Below are positions 42,018-54,800 of a DNA stretch of 64,000 nucleotides, in pieces. The DNA is from Oncomelania hupensis (lineage: Eukaryota; Mollusca; Gastropoda; Littorinimorpha; Pomatiopsidae). The first letter of the stretch is position 1. Each line of letters opens with the position of its first letter. The DNA lies in assembly GCA_036898135.1 (NCBI GenBank), contig CM072526.1, positions 9,732,726 to 9,796,725 on the forward strand. The letters are read 5' to 3'. Below the pieces are notes generated by a model that was not told the origin of the DNA, searched no databases, and was given only the letters and a program-made list of their open reading frames with translations. Both the position numbers and the translations under genes were made by a program.

Positions 42018-45000
42018 AGCGTTGTGGGCTGGCACTATGCTATAGTCTATCAACATATAGAAAGTGTTGTGGGCTGGCACTATGCTATAGCCTATCAACA
42101 TATAGAAAGCGTTGTGGGCTGGCACTATGCTATAGCCTATCAACATATAGAAAGTGTTGTAGGCTGGCACTATGCTATAGCCTATCAACATATAGAAAAT
42201 GTTGTGGGCTGGTACTATGCTATAGCCTAGCAACATATAGAAAGTGTTGTGGGCTGGCACTATGCTATAGCCTATCAACATATAGAAAGTGTTGTGGGCT
42301 GGCACTATGCTATAGCCTATCAACATATAGAAAGTGTTGTGGGCTGTCACTATGCTATAGCCTATCAACATATAGAAAGCGTTGTGGGCTGGCACTATGC
42401 TATAGCATATCAACATATAGAAAGTGTTGTGGGCTGGCACTATGCTATAGCCTATCAACATATAGAAAGTGTTGTGGGCTGGTACTATGCTATAGCCTAT
42501 CAACATATAGAAAGTGTTGTGGGCTGGCACTATGCTATAGCCTATCAACATATAGAAAGTGTTGTGGGCTGTCACTATGCTATAGCCTATCAACATATAG
42601 AAAGTGTTGTGGGCTGGCACTATGCTATAGCCTAGCAACATATAGAAAGTGTTGTGGGCTGTCACTATGCTATAGCCTAGCAACATATAGAAAGTGTGGG
42701 CTAACACTATGCTATAGCCTATCAACATATATAAAGCGTTGTGGGCTGGCACTATGCTATAGCCTATCAACATATATAAAGTGTTGTGGGCTGGTACTAT
42801 GCTATAGCCTATCAACATATAGAAAGTGTGGGCTGGCACTATGCTATAGCCTATCAACATATAGAAAGTGTTGTGGGCTGGTACTATGCTATAGCCTATC
42901 AACATATAGAAAGTGTTGTGGGCTGGCACTATGCTATAGCCTATCAACATATAGAAAGAGTTGTGGGCTGGTACTATGCTATAGCCTATCAACATATAGA
43001 AAGCGTTGTGGGCTGGCACTATGCTATAGCCTATCAACATATAGAAAGTGTTGTGGGCTGGTACTATGCTATAGCCTATCAACATATAGAAAGTGTTGTG
43101 GGCTGGCACTATGCTATAGCCTATCAACATATAGAAAGTGTTGTGGGCTGGTACTATGCTATAGCCTATCAACATATAGAAAGTGTTGTGGGCTGGTACT
43201 ATGCTATATCAATATATAGAAAGTGTTGTGGGCTGGTACTATGCTATAGTCTATTAACATATAGAAAGTGTTGTGGGCTGTCACTATGCTATAGCCTATC
43301 AACATATAGAAAGTGTTGTGGGCTGGTACTATGCTATAACCTAGCAACATATAGAAAGTGTTGTGGGCTGGTACTATGCTATAGCCTATCAACATATAGA
43401 AAGAGTTGTGGGCTGGTACTATGCTATAGCCTATCAACATATAGAAAGTGTTGTGGGCTGTCACTATGCTATAGCCTAGCAACATATAGAAAGTGTTGTG
43501 GGCTGTCACTATGCTATAGCCTATCAACATATAGAAAGAGTTTTGAGCTGGTACTATGCTATAGCCTATCAACATATAGAAAGTGTTGTGGGCTGGTACT
43601 ATGTTATAGCCTAGCAACATATAGAAAGAGTTTTGAGCTGGTACTATGCTATAGCCTATCAACATATAGAAAGTGTTGTGGGCTGGTACTATGCTATAGC
43701 CTATCAACATATAGAAAGTGTGGGCTGGTACTATGCTATATCAACATATAGAAAGTGTTGTGGGCTGGCACTATGCTATAGCCTATCAACATATAGAAAG
43801 TGTTGTGGGCTGGCACTATGCTATAGCCTATCAACATATAGAAAGTGTTGTGGGCTGGCACTATGCTATAGCCTATCAACATATAGAAAGTGTGGGCTGG
43901 TACTATGCTATATCAACATATAGAAAGCGTTGTGGGCTGGTACTATGCTATAGCCTATCAACATATAGAAAGTGTTGTGGGCTGGCACTATGCTATAGCC
44001 TATCAACATATAGAAAGTGTGGGCTGGTACTATGCTATAGCCTATCAACATATAGAAAGTGTTGTGGGCTGGCACTATGCTATAGCCTATCAACGTATAG
44101 AAAGCGTTGTGGGCTGGTACTATGCTATAGCCTATCAACATATAGAAAGTGTTGTGGGCTGGCACTATGCTATAGCCTATCAACATATAGAAAGTGTTGT
44201 GGGCTGGCACTATGCTATAGCCTATCAACATATATAAAGTGTTGTGGGCTGGTACTATGCTATAGCCTATCAACATATAGAAAGTGTTGTGGGCTGGCAC
44301 TATGCTATAGCCTATCAACATATAGAAAGTGTTGTGAGCTGGTACTATGCTATAGCCTAGCAACATATAGAAAGAGTTGTGGGCTGGTACTATGCTATAG
44401 TCTATCAACATATAGAAAGTGTTGTGGGCTGGTACTATGCTATAGCCTATCAACATATAGAAAGTGTTGTGGGCTGGCTTTATGCTATAGCCTAGCAACA
44501 TATAGAAAGTGTTGTGGGCTGGCACTATGCTATAGCCTAGCAACATATAGAAAGCGTTGTGGGCTGGTACTATGCTATAGCCTAGCAACATATAGAAAGT
44601 GTTGTGGGCTGGTACTATGCTATATCAACATATAGAAAGTGTTGTGGGCTGGCACTATGCTATATCAACATATAGAAAGTGTTGTGGGCTGGTACTATGC
44701 TATAGCCTATCAACATATAGAAAGTGTTGTGGGCTGTCACTATGCTATAGCCTATCAACATATAGAAAGAGTTGTGGGCTGGTACTATGCTATAGCCTAT
44801 CAACATATAGAAAGAGTTGTGGGCTGGTACTATGCTATAGCCTAGCAACATATAGAAAGAGTTGTGGGCTGGTACTATGCTATAGCCTAGCAACATATAG
44901 AAAGTGTTGTGGGCTGGTACTATGCTATAGCCTATCAATATATAGAAAGAGTTGTGGGCTGGCACTATGCTATAGCCTATCAACATATAGAAAGTGTTGT

Positions 45001-45530
45001 GGGCTGGCACTATGCTATAGCCTATCAACATATAGAAAGTGTTGTGGGCTGGCACTATGCTATAGCCTATCAACATATAGAAAGAGTTGTGGGCTGGCAC
45101 TATGCTATAGCCTATCAACATATAGAAAGTGTTGTGGGCTGGTACTATGCTATATCAACATATAGAAAGAGTTGTGGGCTGGCACTATGCTATAGCCTAT
45201 CAACATATAGAAAGTGTTGTGGGCTGGTACTATGCTATAGCCTATCAACATATAGAAAGTGTTGTGGGCTGGCACTATGCTATAGCCTATCAACATATAG
45301 AAAGAGTTGTGGGCTGTCACTATGCTATAGCCTATCAACATATAGAAAGTGTTGTGGGCTGGCACTATGCTATAGCCTATCAACATATAGAAAGTGTTGT
45401 GGGCTGGTACTATGCTATAGCCTATCAACATATAGAAAGTGTTGTGGGCTGGTACTATGCTATAGCCTATCAACATATAGAAAGTGTTGTGGGCTGGCAC
45501 TATGCTAAAGCCTAGCAACATATAGGAAGA
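42018..45530. repeat. 45-bp satellite array, about 78 units
   Basis: Units of AGTGTTGTGGGCTGGCACTA, TGCTATAGCCTATCAACATA, TAGAA. Variants are GGTAC or GTCAC for GGCAC, CTAGC for CTATC, AGAGTT or AGCGTT, a unit lacking TTG, and units lacking the TAGCC segment (TGCTATATCAACATA). Around 42785-43160 GGTAC and GGCAC units alternate strictly, a two-unit (90-bp) higher-order pattern. Period 45 leaves long ORFs on both strands that are not genes. Confidence 0.97.
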
Positions 45531-46145
45531 GTTAAACCCTCTCATAAAATTCATTATTTTCCTTCCACTGATTGAAATAAATGATACAGATATGCAAAGT
45601 CATAGTTCGTGTGTGTATGTGCGTGTGTGGGTGTGTGTGTAGGTGTGTGTGTGTGGGTGTGTGTGTGTGTGTGTGTGTATGTGTGTGTGTTAGTTTGAGG
45701 GTCATTAGTTTATATAGCTCAGTTTAACTTGTGTCAAATTCGTTTGATTAATTTCTGTATGATTTAGTTATATTCTACGTTTTGCTATCCGAGTTATTAA
45801 TATTTAATGTGTTTTTCGTTCTATATTCATGTAAGTGTCTAGAGCTTAGATTAGGCGCATTAATAGTCATAACAACCGTACTAATAATTGGCACAGTCTG
45901 TTCAAGAATGTAAGTAAACTAACAATTGTTTGTAATTATTGTCGAAAGCAGTGATGTCGTAATGTTTTTACTTCAGCTGTAATATCCATGTACGGAGTGA
46001 TCGTTTCACCAACTGGAAAGAGAAAAAAAAGTGGCCGACAAAATATTACTAGAGAGACAATAGTTATTAATTCGCAGTACTAATACCCAAACAAAATGGT
46101 TTTGTAAACCCTGAACAATCCTTTGCAACTTCGACATATCATCAT

Positions 46146-46190
<45 letters not shown>

Positions 46191-46264
46191 CAGCAGCAGC
46201 ATCAGCATCAGCATCATTCTTCCCTACTTCTTTCTTTAATCCGTTTTTTTTAATTAACTTCTTC
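45531..46264. other. Left edge of duplicated block B
   Basis: GT microsatellite 45605-45690, then sequence aligning with 5020-5400 in block A. A (CAT)n/(CAG)n tract is at 46139-46215 where block A has only CAT. Confidence 0.7.
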
Positions 46265-47225
46265 TTCTCGTCTTCTCTTCGTCTGCTTTCAACACCATCG
46301 TCCCCCAAGTTCGACAAGCTTCAGCTCTTCAACCTCTCCCCCTCCATCTCTTTCTGGATTCTGAGCTTCCTCCTCAACCGCCCCCAGTCAGTGAAAATAG
46401 GCAGCAACATCTCGCAGTTCCTGACCCTGAGCACAGGCGCACCCCATGTTGTGTCCTGTCTCCTTTTCTATACTGCCTGTACATCAACGACTGCACCTCC
46501 CATCACGAGTCAGTTCAACTCGTAAAGTTTGCCGATGACACCACCGTTGAGGGCATCATATCCAATGGAGATGAGTCAGCCTACAGGCAGGAAGTCGACC
46601 TTCTGGTGTCATGGTGCAGTTACAACAGTCTCGAGTTGAACGCCTCCAAGACCAAAGAGATGGTGATCGACTTTCGTCGGAACGCCACTCCCATTGACCC
46701 CCTCTTCATCAACGGCCAGCCCATCGAGACAGTTGAGTCATTCAAGTTTCTGGGCTCACTCATTTCCTGCGACCTCACCTGGGATCTCAATACCGACTCC
46801 ATCATCAAGCGAGCACAGCAGAGGATGTACTTTCTCAGGCAGCTCAAAAAATTTGGCCTGAGGAAGGAAATCCTCACCCAGTTCTACCGCTCTGTGGTAG
46901 AAAGTGTTCCAACATTTTCCATCTGTGTGTGGTATGGGGGTGCATCCCAACAACAGAAAGAAAAACTAGACCATATTGTCTCCGCTGCCAGCAAGATCAT
47001 TGACACCGACCTCCCCTCTCTGGCCTCCATCTATACCAAACACCTGATGAGCAGAGCCAGAAAGATAGTGGATGATGCCTCCCACCCTGGATACCACCTC
47101 TACGAGTTGCTTCCATCTGGCAAAAGGCTCAGAACTATGAAGACCCGTACCTGCCGCTTCAAAAACAGTTTTTTTCCACAAGCAGTGACAAACCTCAACT
47201 CCTTGTCTGGCACCCGATGATCCCG
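46265..47225 (+). pseudogene. CR1/L2/Rex-group LINE fragment with RT catalytic region
   Basis: This insertion is absent from block A. Reading pieces in order: SAFNTIVPQV (RT A-box region, about 46288), LQLFNLSPSISFWILSFLLN, a STGAPH segment (the conserved GxPQG position), KFADDTTV near 46528 (catalytic YADD/FADD motif), and then an open 204-codon frame (46606-47220) with LELNASKTKEMVIDFRR, the thumb and the tail ending NSLSGTR. At least two frameshifts lie before 46528. Truncated at its 5' end and inactive. Confidence 0.85.
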
Positions 47226-47246
47226 GACTATCTCAGTGACTTATGC

Positions 47247-47313
<67 letters not shown>

Positions 47314-47809
47314 AGGGGGGGAGAAGTGAGCGAAAGAAAGACAGAAAGAAAGAGAGGAAGAGAGAGACAGAGAGAGAGAGTGAGTAGAGGAAGTGATAGA
47401 GAGAGAATTTATAGATGTATGTAGAGTGTGTAAGATAAGAGAAGAGAATTGAGAGAGCGAGAGATAACGGAGAAGAGCGCGCACGTGTGTGTGGATGTGT
47501 GTGTGTGTGTCTATTTGATTTGATCATTCTGTTTCTACTATATTCCAGTCAGTATTATTCATAGTCTTGTATGAGTGTGTCAGCAAGTGGATGGTTGCGC
47601 GTAGATGTGGTTGGCTTTGTTATTGTGTTTTGTATAAATATGTGTGCCAACATCAAAGTGTATTCCTCGTGCTTGTCACCTGGCGAAATAAAGTTCTGTT
47701 ATCTGTTATGTTATCTGTTTTCTGTTATGTTATCTGTTATCTGTGTTCTTCTCATCCTCATTCTCATTCTCCTCTTCAATCATTTTCTTACTTCTAAACT
47801 TGTTGTCAT
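47226..47809. other. GA/GT microsatellites and GTTATCT repeats
   Basis: (GA)n 47250-47308, GT near 47485-47510, and TGTTATCTGTTATGTTATCT repeats near 47696-47740. Homology to block A resumes near 47745. Confidence 0.7.
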
Positions 47810-48027
47810 GTGCCTGTGGTTTGCGGAGGGAGCGCTCTGACGGGTTCAAGGGATGCAAACTGCACCGGCACATATATTGCATACGACATATCGCATTCCT
47901 CACGCTCGCTGCAACAAGAATGCAGAAAGAAGAGATTGTTTGAGCGACTTGGTGAAATCCTAGGAGAGTGGATTAAACCTAAAGAATATATCAAGTCTGC
48001 TGTTCAGAACGTTTTACTAAAGTACGG
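47810..48027 (+). CDS. Exon-like ORF in block B, unknown protein
   Basis: Paralogue of 5506-5726. The frame is open through to a perfect donor GG|GTAAGT (48028), ending QNVLLKYG. The peptide starts VPVVCGGSALTGSR and contains CRKKRLFERLGEILGEWIKP. Length-preserving and codon-scale differences from block A (GGAGGC versus GGAGGGAGC; loss of one Val codon) suggest it was once a coding exon. At the acceptor position block A has CAG while this copy has CAT, so splicing here may be lost. I do not recognise the family and found no partner exons. Possibly both copies are decaying, each by a different mutation. Confidence 0.35.
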
Positions 48028-48645
48028 GTAAGTATAGCCTAGACTTGTTATTTCTATGAATATGGGAATAAAATTTACTGGACTGCTTCAGTGCTTTGTC
48101 TAGACATAGCCATACATGGCTACTGGTTCAATGACTTGTATTTGTATGTGTGTTTTTGGTGGATCTTATACCTGTTTCTGATATTGTAAGAGATAGACCC
48201 GTTTCGTGTAAGTGTGGTCCAGCTATGACCGCTAAAGGTTCACTGCACCCAACAAACAAGAAATCAGATAAGCTTAATATCGAATGGCTCGCACTGACGA
48301 TTGCGATGTGGTTTTTGCTACATCACATTGTTAAGTTGTATTGCTGTACCTATCTGTATCATCGCGCTGTGTAACATCAAATAACTGGATTCAGCTCCTT
48401 TCTACCAAAACAATGTTGATGCCTTTTGTGTAGTAAAGGCAATACTTAATAACAATCAAGACAACCAGGCCACATCTGCCATCGTGTGTATATAATTTTT
48501 TTTTAAATTTCTCTCTTTGGTGTGTCCCTTTTTATATTCATTTTGTTAATCGTTATTATTGTTATTTATTTATTTATTTGGTGTGTGAATGCTAGCGAAT
48601 TGCACTTTAGACCGATGTTTTATAGGAAAAGGCGCTATATAAAGA
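48028..48645. other. Duplicated non-coding sequence (block B)
   Basis: Aligns with 5727-6415 in block A, without the inserted retroposon fragment. Ends in a SINE-tail-like GGCGCTATATAAAGATTCC. Confidence 0.5.
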
Positions 48646-49070
<425 letters not shown>

Positions 49071-49205
49071 ACAGAGAGTAGTGTATAAACACAAATCAAT
49101 CAACCAGTAAATAAATCAGCGTTGTGTGTATGCACTTTGAATTGATTTATACTTAAATACCCGTAGTAGTAGCTGTAGTATCATTACTACTACTACTACT
49201 ACTAT

Positions 49206-49243
<38 letters not shown>

Positions 49244-49253
49244 TTACTACTAC

Positions 49254-49299
<46 letters not shown>

Positions 49300-49315
49300 T
49301 TTGCTGCTGCTGCTG

Positions 49316-49381
<66 letters not shown>

Positions 49382-49545
49382 ACTACTACTACTACTATTA
49401 CTATTACTACTACTAATCTGTCAACAGGAAAACAATTTACCAAAGGACTGAAAAACTAGCTGATGCATGTCTACTGTACACAAGTAGCTAGTATTGAAAG
49501 ATGAGAGAGAGAGAGAGAAAGAGAGAGAAAGAGAGAGAGGTGAGT
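49071..49545. repeat. (ACT)n, (ATT)n, (CTG)n and (GA)n microsatellites
   Basis: ACT/ATT/GCT compound tract at 49165-49412; GA/GAAA tract at 49502-49540. Counterpart of 12090-12460. Confidence 0.9.
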
Positions 49546-49572
49546 TAACAGAAATAGTTAGATATAAAGACA

Positions 49573-49908
<336 letters not shown>

Positions 49909-50197
49909 CAGGTACTTTGGTAGGTGGGTAAACATTCAAATAGATAGGTAAACAGAAAGGTGGAGATGGAACCTTTCAATCATGTGAAAGAGAAACCTCA
50001 CTTTTGTCATGGCCAGCTTTAAAGGATGGCCTATCTTCTCTCCCTTTTCGCTGGATTTACTGATTTATTGACAAACCGATACGAAGAAAAATCCTTCTTA
50101 AATAACAGTTATGTAGATGTTTCCACTATGGATGTTAACAAACAACTCCATGAACGTTGTGTGTGATTGTGTACACAGAGGCTGAGTACGTACCGGC
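49909..50197. other. Duplicated non-coding sequence
   Basis: Aligns with 14735-15010. No gene. Confidence 0.5.
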
Positions 50198-50292
50198 AAT
50201 GTGTGAAATCCCGGTATTGTATAGAATGCCTATGCAATGCCTCGATACTTTTCCTAGACATTCTATAGAATGCCGGATTTCACACATTGCCT
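50198..50292. mobile_element. Short foldback element (MITE-like), 95 bp
   Basis: GGCAATGTGTGAAATCC at 50198 is the reverse complement of GGATTTCACACATTGCC ending 50292; the arms continue as CGGTATTGTATAGAATG and CATTCTATAGAATGCCG. It replaces about 1.8 kb present in block A. Confidence 0.75.
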
Positions 50293-50624
50293 GTAACATA
50301 TACATAGTCAAATGAATTGCCATCTTATTTTTCTTTCATTCTTTTTAGCGTTGATCTTTCCTTCCCTCCTTCCTTCCGTCCTTCCTTCCTTCTACCCTTC
50401 CTTCCTTCCTTCTACCCTTCCTTCCTTCCTTCTACCCTTCCTTCCTTCCTTCTACCCTTCCTTCCTCCCATCCATCCTTCATTTCTTCCCTCCTTCCTTC
50501 CCATCTTCATTCTTTCCTTTCTTTATTTCTTCAAACATCTCTTTCTTCATTATTTAATATTTTAAAAATTGATTTATAAAGAAATTTATATTCTTACTTT
50601 CAGGCTTTGGACGCATCTGTACGC
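50293..50624. other. Pyrimidine-rich stretch
   Basis: A 20-base unit TCTACCCTTCCTTCCTTCCT repeats about four times at 50390-50465 within a wider TTCC region. Counterpart of 16830-17000. Confidence 0.8.
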
Positions 50625-50940
50625 TGATGTTGGACCAGATGTCTTCTTATTAGCCCTAGTGACATCACTGCGCTGATGATGAACAAGGTGTCTTCTTATC
50701 AGCCCTACTGACATCACTGCGCTGATACTGAACAAGGTGTCTTCTTATCAGCCCTACTGACATCACTGCGCTGATGATGGACAATGTGTCTTCTTATCAG
50801 CCCTACTGACATCACTACGCTGATGATGAACAAGGTGTCTTCTTTACAGCCCTAGTGACATCACTGTGCTGATGATGAACAAGGTGTCTTCTTTACAGCC
50901 CCAGTGTCATCACTACCCTGATGATGAACAAGATCACTTT
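50625..50940. repeat. 49-bp tandem repeat upstream of ORF B
   Basis: About six units; same unit as 17016-17372. Confidence 0.85.
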
Positions 50941-51558
50941 GTTACAGCCCTACATACTGATGGACAGGGTACCTTCGTTTTAACCCTGGCCATGTACACT
51001 GTACTGGTTAACGGACAGTAAGTGTAATTCTGTACAGCCCTGGGCACGGCATTATTCTTTGTTATGTCACATAACAGTTTTGTGTGGTCCTGATTCGGTT
51101 GTTAGCAGTCCACTTGACCCTATAAACATTCATAATCTAAGGTAATCTAACCACATGACACACTTCAATACTGACCTTTTCATACTGTACAGTGTTCATT
51201 GTGGATCACAACCTGTATATCAGACCTGAATCTGATGACAAGAAGTTACATAGTGCAATGACAGTGTGTGGTGGTGTGGGATGTGATACTGCACTTACAA
51301 ATCTGCACAGTCACAAGTATATCTCTTACAGTAACGTTAAGCTTTTTCTAAACAATTTTTTTTTAATTCCCAAATATATACTTGATTTTTTTTATATATG
51401 CGTGAAACGCGAAATATGTTTGGGTGTGTAGCTTTAAAATATCATAGCTTGTTTCTTTTTTCCATAGATTTTTTTAAAATTCACAATGTTGAGGACTTGT
51501 ACAAAACTGACCTACAGTTTGCCTGACAGAAGAATCTGAAGAGACGGGAGAGAGAGAG

Positions 51559-51650
<92 letters not shown>

Positions 51651-51861
51651 TACCTCGAAGTTATCTCCCATCCCTTTTTGCTTTTTTGTCCACATTTAGT
51701 TTTATATTTTATAGTCCGATTCCATACACATTACTTCATATTCAGATTATGTTATTTACTTTAGAATATATAATTTTATTAAAAATACAATGTGTATTAC
51801 TATTCACCTTTCAGAGAGTATTGCGTTATTTACAGATAGGAATTGTTAAATTGTATTCAAC
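50941..51861 (+). other. Upstream region of ORF B
   Basis: Contains the SINE-like 3' fragment at 51078-51155 and a GA tract at 51548-51648. It probably holds promoter and 5' UTR. TATTTACAG|ATAGG near 51832 is a possible 5' UTR splice acceptor. Confidence 0.4.
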
Positions 51862-54800
51862 ATGGAGAACGTGACAGTACAGTTTATATTCCGAAGGGTC
51901 CACAGGGAGAGCTGGACAGAACGTTTAGATAATGCAGTGAGAGGACATGAGTGGCTGGAGGTAGCTAATATACTAAATGACCATGGTAACGTCGTGCCCA
52001 AAATAAACAGACTCCAAGCTGTAGACGCCTTCATTGAAAATAGAAAGGTTGAGGTTGACATTTTCACGGCGTATGTCATCATACAACACTGTAACAGAGA
52101 GCAGCTGGACAGATTGCTGAACAGAGCACTGACACAAGGATGGTGGTCCACTGTGGTCGCCGTGCTGGAGGACGATGTTAGTGACAAACAGCAAAAGAAA
52201 GTTGCAGTTGATGCATTAATAGAAAGTGCAACAGAGAATTATTACTCATACATCATACACCACTGTGACAGACGACAGCTGTACAGAGTGCTGAACAGAG
52301 CACTGACACAAGGATGGTGGTTCACTGTGATCAGGGTGCTGAAGGAAGGTGTTCATGACAAACAGCAAAAGAAAGTTGCAGTTGATGCATTCATAGAAAA
52401 TGCAACTGAGGATTATTACTCAGACATCATACAACATGGTGACAGAGAACAGCTGTACAGAGTGCTGAACAGAGCAGTAACAGAAGGATGGTGGTCCACT
52501 GTGATCAAGGTGCTGAAGGAAGGTGTTCATGACAAAGAGCAAAAGAAAGTTGCAGTTGACACATTCATAGAAAATGCAACTGAGGATTATTACTCAGACA
52601 TCATACAACATGGTGACAGAGAACAGCTGTACAGAGTGCTGAACAGAGCAGTAACAGAAGGATGGTGGTCCACTGTGATCAAGGTGCTGAAGGAAGGTGT
52701 TCATGACAAACAGCAAAAGAAAGTTGCAGTTGATACATTCATAGAAAATGCAACTGGTAATATTTATGCAGACATCATACCACACTGTGACAGAGAACAA
52801 CTGAACAGAGTGCTAGACAGAGCACTGACAGAAAAAAGGTTGTACAGTGCGTGGGAGTGTATGAAGAAGGGCGCTGTCATCACCACACTTCACAAGTGGA
52901 AAACATTTACATATCACACCATTCAACAACGAGAACCTCAAGATTCAAGTGAGACAGTAAAATTGTTCATGCCTCATAACACAAGCACACTGTTGACTAC
53001 AAACGTCGACTGGAGTCAACTTTCAGAAGACCAAAAAACTGTTATTCTGATGGTGTCATTGGAAGAGTTACGAATTACAGACACGTTGTTACCTTTTGCT
53101 TTGAATCTGAGTGACCTTTCACAAGAAGAACTGAGTGTACGTGTTATGATTTTAATGAAAGAAGACAGGTGGGATGAGATCAGCAAGATATGTCTGTGTC
53201 ATGTGTGGGAGCAAGTTGGTCGTGAGTTGTTGCAGGAAGCTGTGGATCAGAGACGGTGGAGCATTGTCCAACAGTGGGCAGACCACACTGTGTATGACGA
53301 CCAGCGTTGGTGGGCAGTAAAAGAGGCTTACAAAGAGAAGCAGTGGCGCGTCATGTTGCTACTGTCTGACCACGGCCTGACGGAGATAGAGCTGATGTGG
53401 GTATACTACCGGCTGGCCATGTTCGCTGACTGGGCCACTGTGGGTCACATGCTTCAACGTGGAGTGGACGTCACTGATCTAAGAGAAGTGGTGGAGAACG
53501 CCATGATCAGCACAAAGACAGCCAGAGACCCGGCAAAACGTCTGGCTTTAGGAAAGAGATGGCAACGGCTGAAGGCACTAGAACAGCAAATGTCTAACGT
53601 TTCAAGTCGACAGGCCTACAAAGCAGCAACGTCCTGTAAGTGGAGTGTTGTCATGCCAAGCCTGCATTACCAGCACGGTAAGATCAGACACCAACTGATA
53701 CAAATCACACTGAAAGTCGCCCAAGAACACAAAGCATGGCACGTAGTGATGCAGTTGATAAAACTGGATATTGAGCAAGCACAGAGGGACTCACTGTTTA
53801 CTGACATGGTGAGACAACAACAGTGGTGCGTGTGCAGAGCACTGCTAGATCACGGTGTCAGTGTCCACTTGTGTCTGGATGTTCTTCCACAACTGATGGA
53901 GGAGGATCAGTGGCTGCTTGTGGCCAGGTTGATGGAATACGACCTGGACGACGCCAAAAGACGAGAAGTGATGCAGCGTGCCATGGAGAGGAGGCAAGGC
54001 AGTGTAGTGTGGCGATGCATTAGCACCATGCAACACTATCGTCTGTCTGAAGAGGAACGGGAACAGCTGTTCCATCAAGCGATCAGTCGTTGCGTCTTGC
54101 AGGCAGTCAAACCTTTGATAGAGGAGAAAGACCAGACAGGACTCAGACATCGTGATGGAGCTCTGCTTGCAGGCATAGAACTACGTCAGTGGGACGTGGT
54201 GGACTACTGTCAGGAGCAGCGCGCTGACATCAACATGAAAAACGATGAAGGAGAGACACCTCTCAACAGGGCAGCCAGGAAAATAGACTGGAAGACTGTG
54301 AAAGCCTTAGTGGTCCGAGGTGGGGACACCAATATCCTTGATAGATATGACCGTAGTTTATTGTATAGAACTATTAAAGCAAAGCAGATGGATCTTACAA
54401 AGTTGGTTATCGAGTACCATGGAGACATAAACAAGAAGATTGAACACGTGACACCACTCCAATCCTTGATAAACGATCGCTATGGAGATGTAATTCATCA
54501 CACACTGGTGTGGTGTCCTGATCAGGCTAGAGTAGTGAATGAGGAAGGAGAGACAACTCTACACGCCATTGCGTTGGACAAGAAACCAGAGTTCCTGTAC
54601 CACCAGGTGGTCAGGGGAGTTAACCCACTGCGTGTGACAAAGAGTGGTCAGTCTGTGTTGCTGTACGCTGTGAGGAATAAACATTGTGCACAGAGGATGG
54701 TGGCAGAGTGCATCAGACTGGGTTTCAGCACACACCAACCTGCACTAACAGGAACACATCAACCATTGGAAAATTACCTCTTGCGCTCTGTGAATTTTTC

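Noticed and set aside
41882..45508. Long ORFs on both strands (up to about 445 codons) with 15-residue Cys-rich repeats
   Set aside because: They are the 45-bp satellite read in open frames; period divisible by three keeps all frames open on both strands. No start context, no conserved non-repeat domain.
46006..46317. 103-codon minus-strand ORF with poly-Ala and poly-Asp
   Set aside because: Trinucleotide (CAT/CAG) repeat read in reverse.
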